DNA of 64,000 bases from an uncultured Devosia sp. GTDB taxonomy: Bacteria; Pseudomonadota; Alphaproteobacteria; Rhizobiales; Devosiaceae. Below the pieces are notes generated by a model. It was not told where the DNA came from. It made no database searches and saw only the letters and a list, made by a program, of their open reading frames with translations. Made by a program: the position numbers and the translations under genes. The stretch is from assembly GCF_913055165.1 (NCBI RefSeq), contig NZ_CAJXJS010000006.1:38007-102006 (forward strand). Reading direction: 5' to 3'. Shown here piece after piece: positions 61,670 through 64,000 of the stretch. Every line of letters begins with the position of its first letter. Positions within the stretch are counted from its first letter, which is position 1.

Positions 61670-63298
61670 TCACCCATCGGCGCCAAGAGCAAAACCATCA
61701 CCCACCAATGTGGCTCGTAAGTTTTCGCCCCCTGGAGCCGGCGCCATGGGCTCTTCTTGGCGGCTGGCACAATTGGTCCTGGTACACAGCCGGCAGGTGG
61801 GCCCCACTTCAACATCGGCCTCGTTGTCGGCCAGATCGAGCCCCTGCGCATAGACCGTCTTGTCTGCATGCAAGACATTGCAGGCCAGCATGACCGAGGC
61901 CATAACCGGTGGTTCATGGAAGGCTGCCGCCCTGCGTTGCACGGTGCGGGCCACGAACAGATAGCGCGACCCATCGGAGAAGCGGACGACCTGGCGCACC
62001 GGCATGTCCGGCGTTCGGAAGGCGCCATAAATCACCCAGAGCGGACATGCATGCCCCGAATAGGGCAGCAAAAGCCCTGGCAATGGGAAGTGCTTGGTCA
62101 GCCGGCCGGCCGGATCGGACCTCAAAAAGCCGAAGGGAACCCCTTCTTCGCCGGGCCGCCGCAAGGAGACCAGCCTATGGGCCACTTGCTCATAGCTGGC
62201 GTAATAGGTCTGTCGCAGCTGATCGATGTCATAGGCGCCTGCCTCCGCCTGCTCCAGAAAGGGCGAATACGGGAAGATCATCGCGCCCGCGAGGTAGGAA
62301 CCGAGCGCCCGCTGCGCCAATCGCAACGCTGCCGGTGAGGCCAATGCGGCCTCGTCCAACTCGGCCTCGATTGTCGCACCGGCCGCCAGTTCCCCATAGA
62401 GACGGGCCAATTGGAACTGCCGCGTCGCCAGCGTCGTCGCCCCCTGCAGCCACATTGTTCCCAACTCGGGAAAGTAGCGATATTGGCCGGGGAAGTCGGG
62501 CGGACCTGCAGGTGGAGGCCCGCCAATTGTGACGGTCACGTTGAACTGCCGTTCGAGGGCCTCCGTCAGGCCCTGCAGTCCAAAGCGGCCATACTTCTCC
62601 ACGTCCATCCGCAGCGCCTCACCGGCTGCCTCCAGCGACGGGAAGTAATTTGTGCGCTCGATCAACAGATCGTCGATCTCCCTGGCCGCCGAAACACTCC
62701 TCCGGCTGGCGCTGGCATTTTCAAAGTGACCGATGAGATTGCGCGCAACAGCGCCAAGATTACGAGTCTCACGTCCGATAGCCGCCAAAAATCGCTGCCG
62801 CTCTCCGTCCTCGAGGTCGGGCACATCCTCGAGGATCTCTGCGCTCGAGCGAACAGCCGTCACCCCGGAGAGCACCTGGTGCAGCAACTGACTGAGGAGC
62901 GGATCGGAACGAAGGCGGTCAGCAAAGGCATCCGCGCTGGCGACAGCATCTGTGTAGGCCCTGTGCAGCCGCGTTATCGCCAGCGCGCTTGCCGGATATT
63001 GCGCCACCATCTGCCTGCGTTCGTCCGGCTGAAATGGTAGCGACTCGATCATGGGATCGGCATAGGCCTCTTCCAGATCCTGGAGCAGTTTCTGCTCCGC
63101 CTGGCCGGTCAGATCGTCGATGTCGATGTTCAAATGCAGCGCCACACGCTGCAGCAAGGCACCGCCGACATCGCGTTTGTTGTTTTCGATCAGGTTCAGA
63201 TAGCTGGGAGAAATACCGACCAGCCGCGCCAGCGCCGCCTGAGAAATCTTCAGCGATTTCCGCCTGTTGCTGATCCGAAATCCGATTGGCGCGCGCAT
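61670..63298 (-). CDS. XRE-family ScfR-type regulator with a histidine-kinase DHp-like segment
   Basis: A 542-residue regulator with an N-terminal helix-turn-helix (about 6-60: RKSLKISQAALARLVGISPSYL) and a C-terminal DUF2083-like part with conserved Cys (near CRLCTRTNC), the layout of short-chain fatty acyl-CoA regulators such as RamB/ScfR. Between them, residues about 136-195 resemble the DHp domain of a histidine kinase, with His140 at the phospho-acceptor position; no ATPase domain follows. An IrrE-like middle (about 200-360) is also seen. GGGGGAGG six bases before the ATG at 63298 decides the start over a GTG six bases upstream. Confidence 0.9.
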   Translation of the reverse strand: MRAPIGFRISNRRKSLKISQAALARLVGISPSYLNLIENNKRDVGGALLQRVALHLNIDIDDLTGQAEQKLLQDLEEAYADPMIESLPFQPDERRQMVAQYPASALAITRLHRAYTDAVASADAFADRLRSDPLLSQLLHQVLSGVTAVRSSAEILEDVPDLEDGERQRFLAAIGRETRNLGAVARNLIGHFENASASRRSVSAAREIDDLLIERTNYFPSLEAAGEALRMDVEKYGRFGLQGLTEALERQFNVTVTIGGPPPAGPPDFPGQYRYFPELGTMWLQGATTLATRQFQLARLYGELAAGATIEAELDEAALASPAALRLAQRALGSYLAGAMIFPYSPFLEQAEAGAYDIDQLRQTYYASYEQVAHRLVSLRRPGEEGVPFGFLRSDPAGRLTKHFPLPGLLLPYSGHACPLWVIYGAFRTPDMPVRQVVRFSDGSRYLFVARTVQRRAAAFHEPPVMASVMLACNVLHADKTVYAQGLDLADNEADVEVGPTCRLCTRTNCASRQEEPMAPAPGGENLRATLVGDGFALGADG

Positions 63299-63487
63299 GC
63301 TCACCCTCCCCCGAACAGCCGACTTGTCAACGAATTTACTCGATGACGCGCCTTGAAGAACAACAATTTACAAGTTTTTGCTGGAATTACAATGACCTAT
63401 TGCCGACGTTTTCAAATATGTCGAATACTGGGCAGGCGGAAAGTGGCTGGCAAAGTACCAGCCGCCCCGCGCCACAAGGAGGAGATC
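63299..63487. promoter_or_regulatory. AT-rich divergent promoter region
   Basis: The 189 bases between the XRE regulator and the substrate-binding protein genes are clearly richer in A and T than the surroundings, mainly at about 63330-63430, where several T-runs and A-runs occur. This is the probable control region for both genes and a likely site of autoregulation by the XRE protein. No exact promoter or operator could be fixed. AAGGAGG at 63476-63482 is the ribosome-binding site of the following gene. Confidence 0.5.
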
Positions 63488-64000
63488 GATGACATTTTTG
63501 AAGCGCGGGCTGTCCCGTCGCAGGGTTCTGCAGACCGGCATGGCCGGCATTATCGGTTCGGGCGTGGCCCCCATGATGTTCACCAAGGGGGCTTGGGCGC
63601 AGGAATTCTGCAACAACCCCACTGGCGACACGGTCACCCTTGGCCTCAACCTGCCGTTGACCGGCGCCTATGCAGAAGAAGGCGCAGACGAACAGAAAGC
63701 TTACGAGCTGGCCATTGCCCACCTCAACGGTGAAGGCGACGGCGGCCTGCTCAACGTACTCACCCCGTCCGCCCTGAAGGGCAACGGTATCCTGGGCAAG
63801 AAGGTCGGGTTCGTCACCTCGGACAGCCAGACCAAGTCCGACGTTGCTCGTGCAGGTGCGACCCGCATGATCGAGCGCGACGGCGCCATCATGATCACCG
63901 GTGGTTCGTCATCGGCCGAGGCCGTGGCCGTGCAGGGTCTCTGCCAGGAAATGGGCGTCATCTTCATGGCGGGCCTGACCCATTCCAACGATACGACCGG
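63488..64000 (+). CDS. ABC transporter substrate-binding protein (branched-chain amino-acid type), N-terminal part
   Basis: The first 171 residues of a periplasmic binding protein of the Peripla_BP_6 class; the gene runs off the window. It starts six bases past AAGGAGG. The signal peptide contains RRRVLQTG, a twin-arginine motif, and ends at AWAQ. The mature part opens with VTLGLNLPLTGAYAEEGADEQKAYELAI and contains GKKVGFVTSDSQTKSDVARAGATRMIERDGAIMITGGSSSAEAVAV, typical of Leu/Ile/Val, amide or urea binding proteins. The ligand is unknown. Being divergent from the XRE regulator, it may be under its control. Confidence 0.92.

Noticed and set aside
1..64000. CRISPR arrays, insertion sequences, prophage or integrative elements
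   Set aside because: No regular repeat-spacer pattern, transposase, integrase or tRNA-associated direct repeat was seen; the tRNA-Leu gene shows no flanking integrase.

Overview
The window is a gene-dense, high-GC chromosomal segment of an alphaproteobacterium of the order Hyphomicrobiales. Devosia or a close relative is my best guess; this rests on gene content and remembered gene order, not on a search. Supporting signs are the divK-pleD pair beside dinB with an N-terminal Cys4 motif, the NDUFA12 and DUF2155 genes near aroQ-accBC-aat, ribosomal protein L33 of the 55-residue type, the SSS-family transporter fused to a histidine kinase, and RNase E with an acidic insert in its S1 domain. No prophage, insertion sequence, CRISPR array or rRNA operon was seen. 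One tRNA gene, tRNA-Leu(CAA), is present.

Layout. 1-13.6 kb: the end of a DUF4345 membrane protein gene, pyrB with a dihydroorotase-like pyrC lacking metal ligands, an M19 dipeptidase, topA (minus), an aldo/keto reductase, a type I murB, dprA-plsY (minus), rnr, a DUF983 gene and rpmG. The plsY-dprA...topA block looks inverted relative to the order I remember in relatives. 13.6-14.0 kb is a strongly folded non-coding stretch. 14-22 kb: the developmental regulators pleD and divK, a DUF3572 gene, dinB, ridA, a DUF482-type acyltransferase, HIT, DUF1275 and a SulP transporter with a structured leader. 22-33 kb: clpS-clpA, a PBP5-type D,D-carboxypeptidase with a SPOR domain, a MATE transporter, tRNA-Leu and an amidase-mrcA (PBP1A) pair. 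33-44 kb: rne with a long folded leader, an aminotransferase, DsbA-like, aroQ, accB-accC, aat, an APH(3')-like kinase, and NDUFA12 with DUF2155. 44-53 kb: three MFS transporters, a J-domain/VWA pair, VOC, small membrane proteins, an MTA/SAH nucleosidase-like gene and a SleB hydrolase. 53-58 kb: a FlhB-like/FliK-like pair, a glycosyltransferase, a FecR-domain protein and a potassium channel with a zinc-ribbon tail. 58-64 kb: an apparent four-gene signalling operon (XRE/ScfR-type regulator, single-domain response regulator, small membrane protein, transporter-histidine kinase fusion), divergent from a Tat-exported ABC substrate-binding protein that runs off the end.

Main themes are core metabolism (pyrimidines, fatty acids, shikimate), peptidoglycan building and turnover (MurB, PBP1A, carboxypeptidase, amidase, SleB), RNA and protein turnover (RNase R, RNase E, ClpAS, Aat) and two-component signalling. 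The most unusual signals are the folded region after rpmG, the histidine-kinase DHp-like segment inside the XRE regulator next to a real histidine kinase, and several structured leaders and hairpins.
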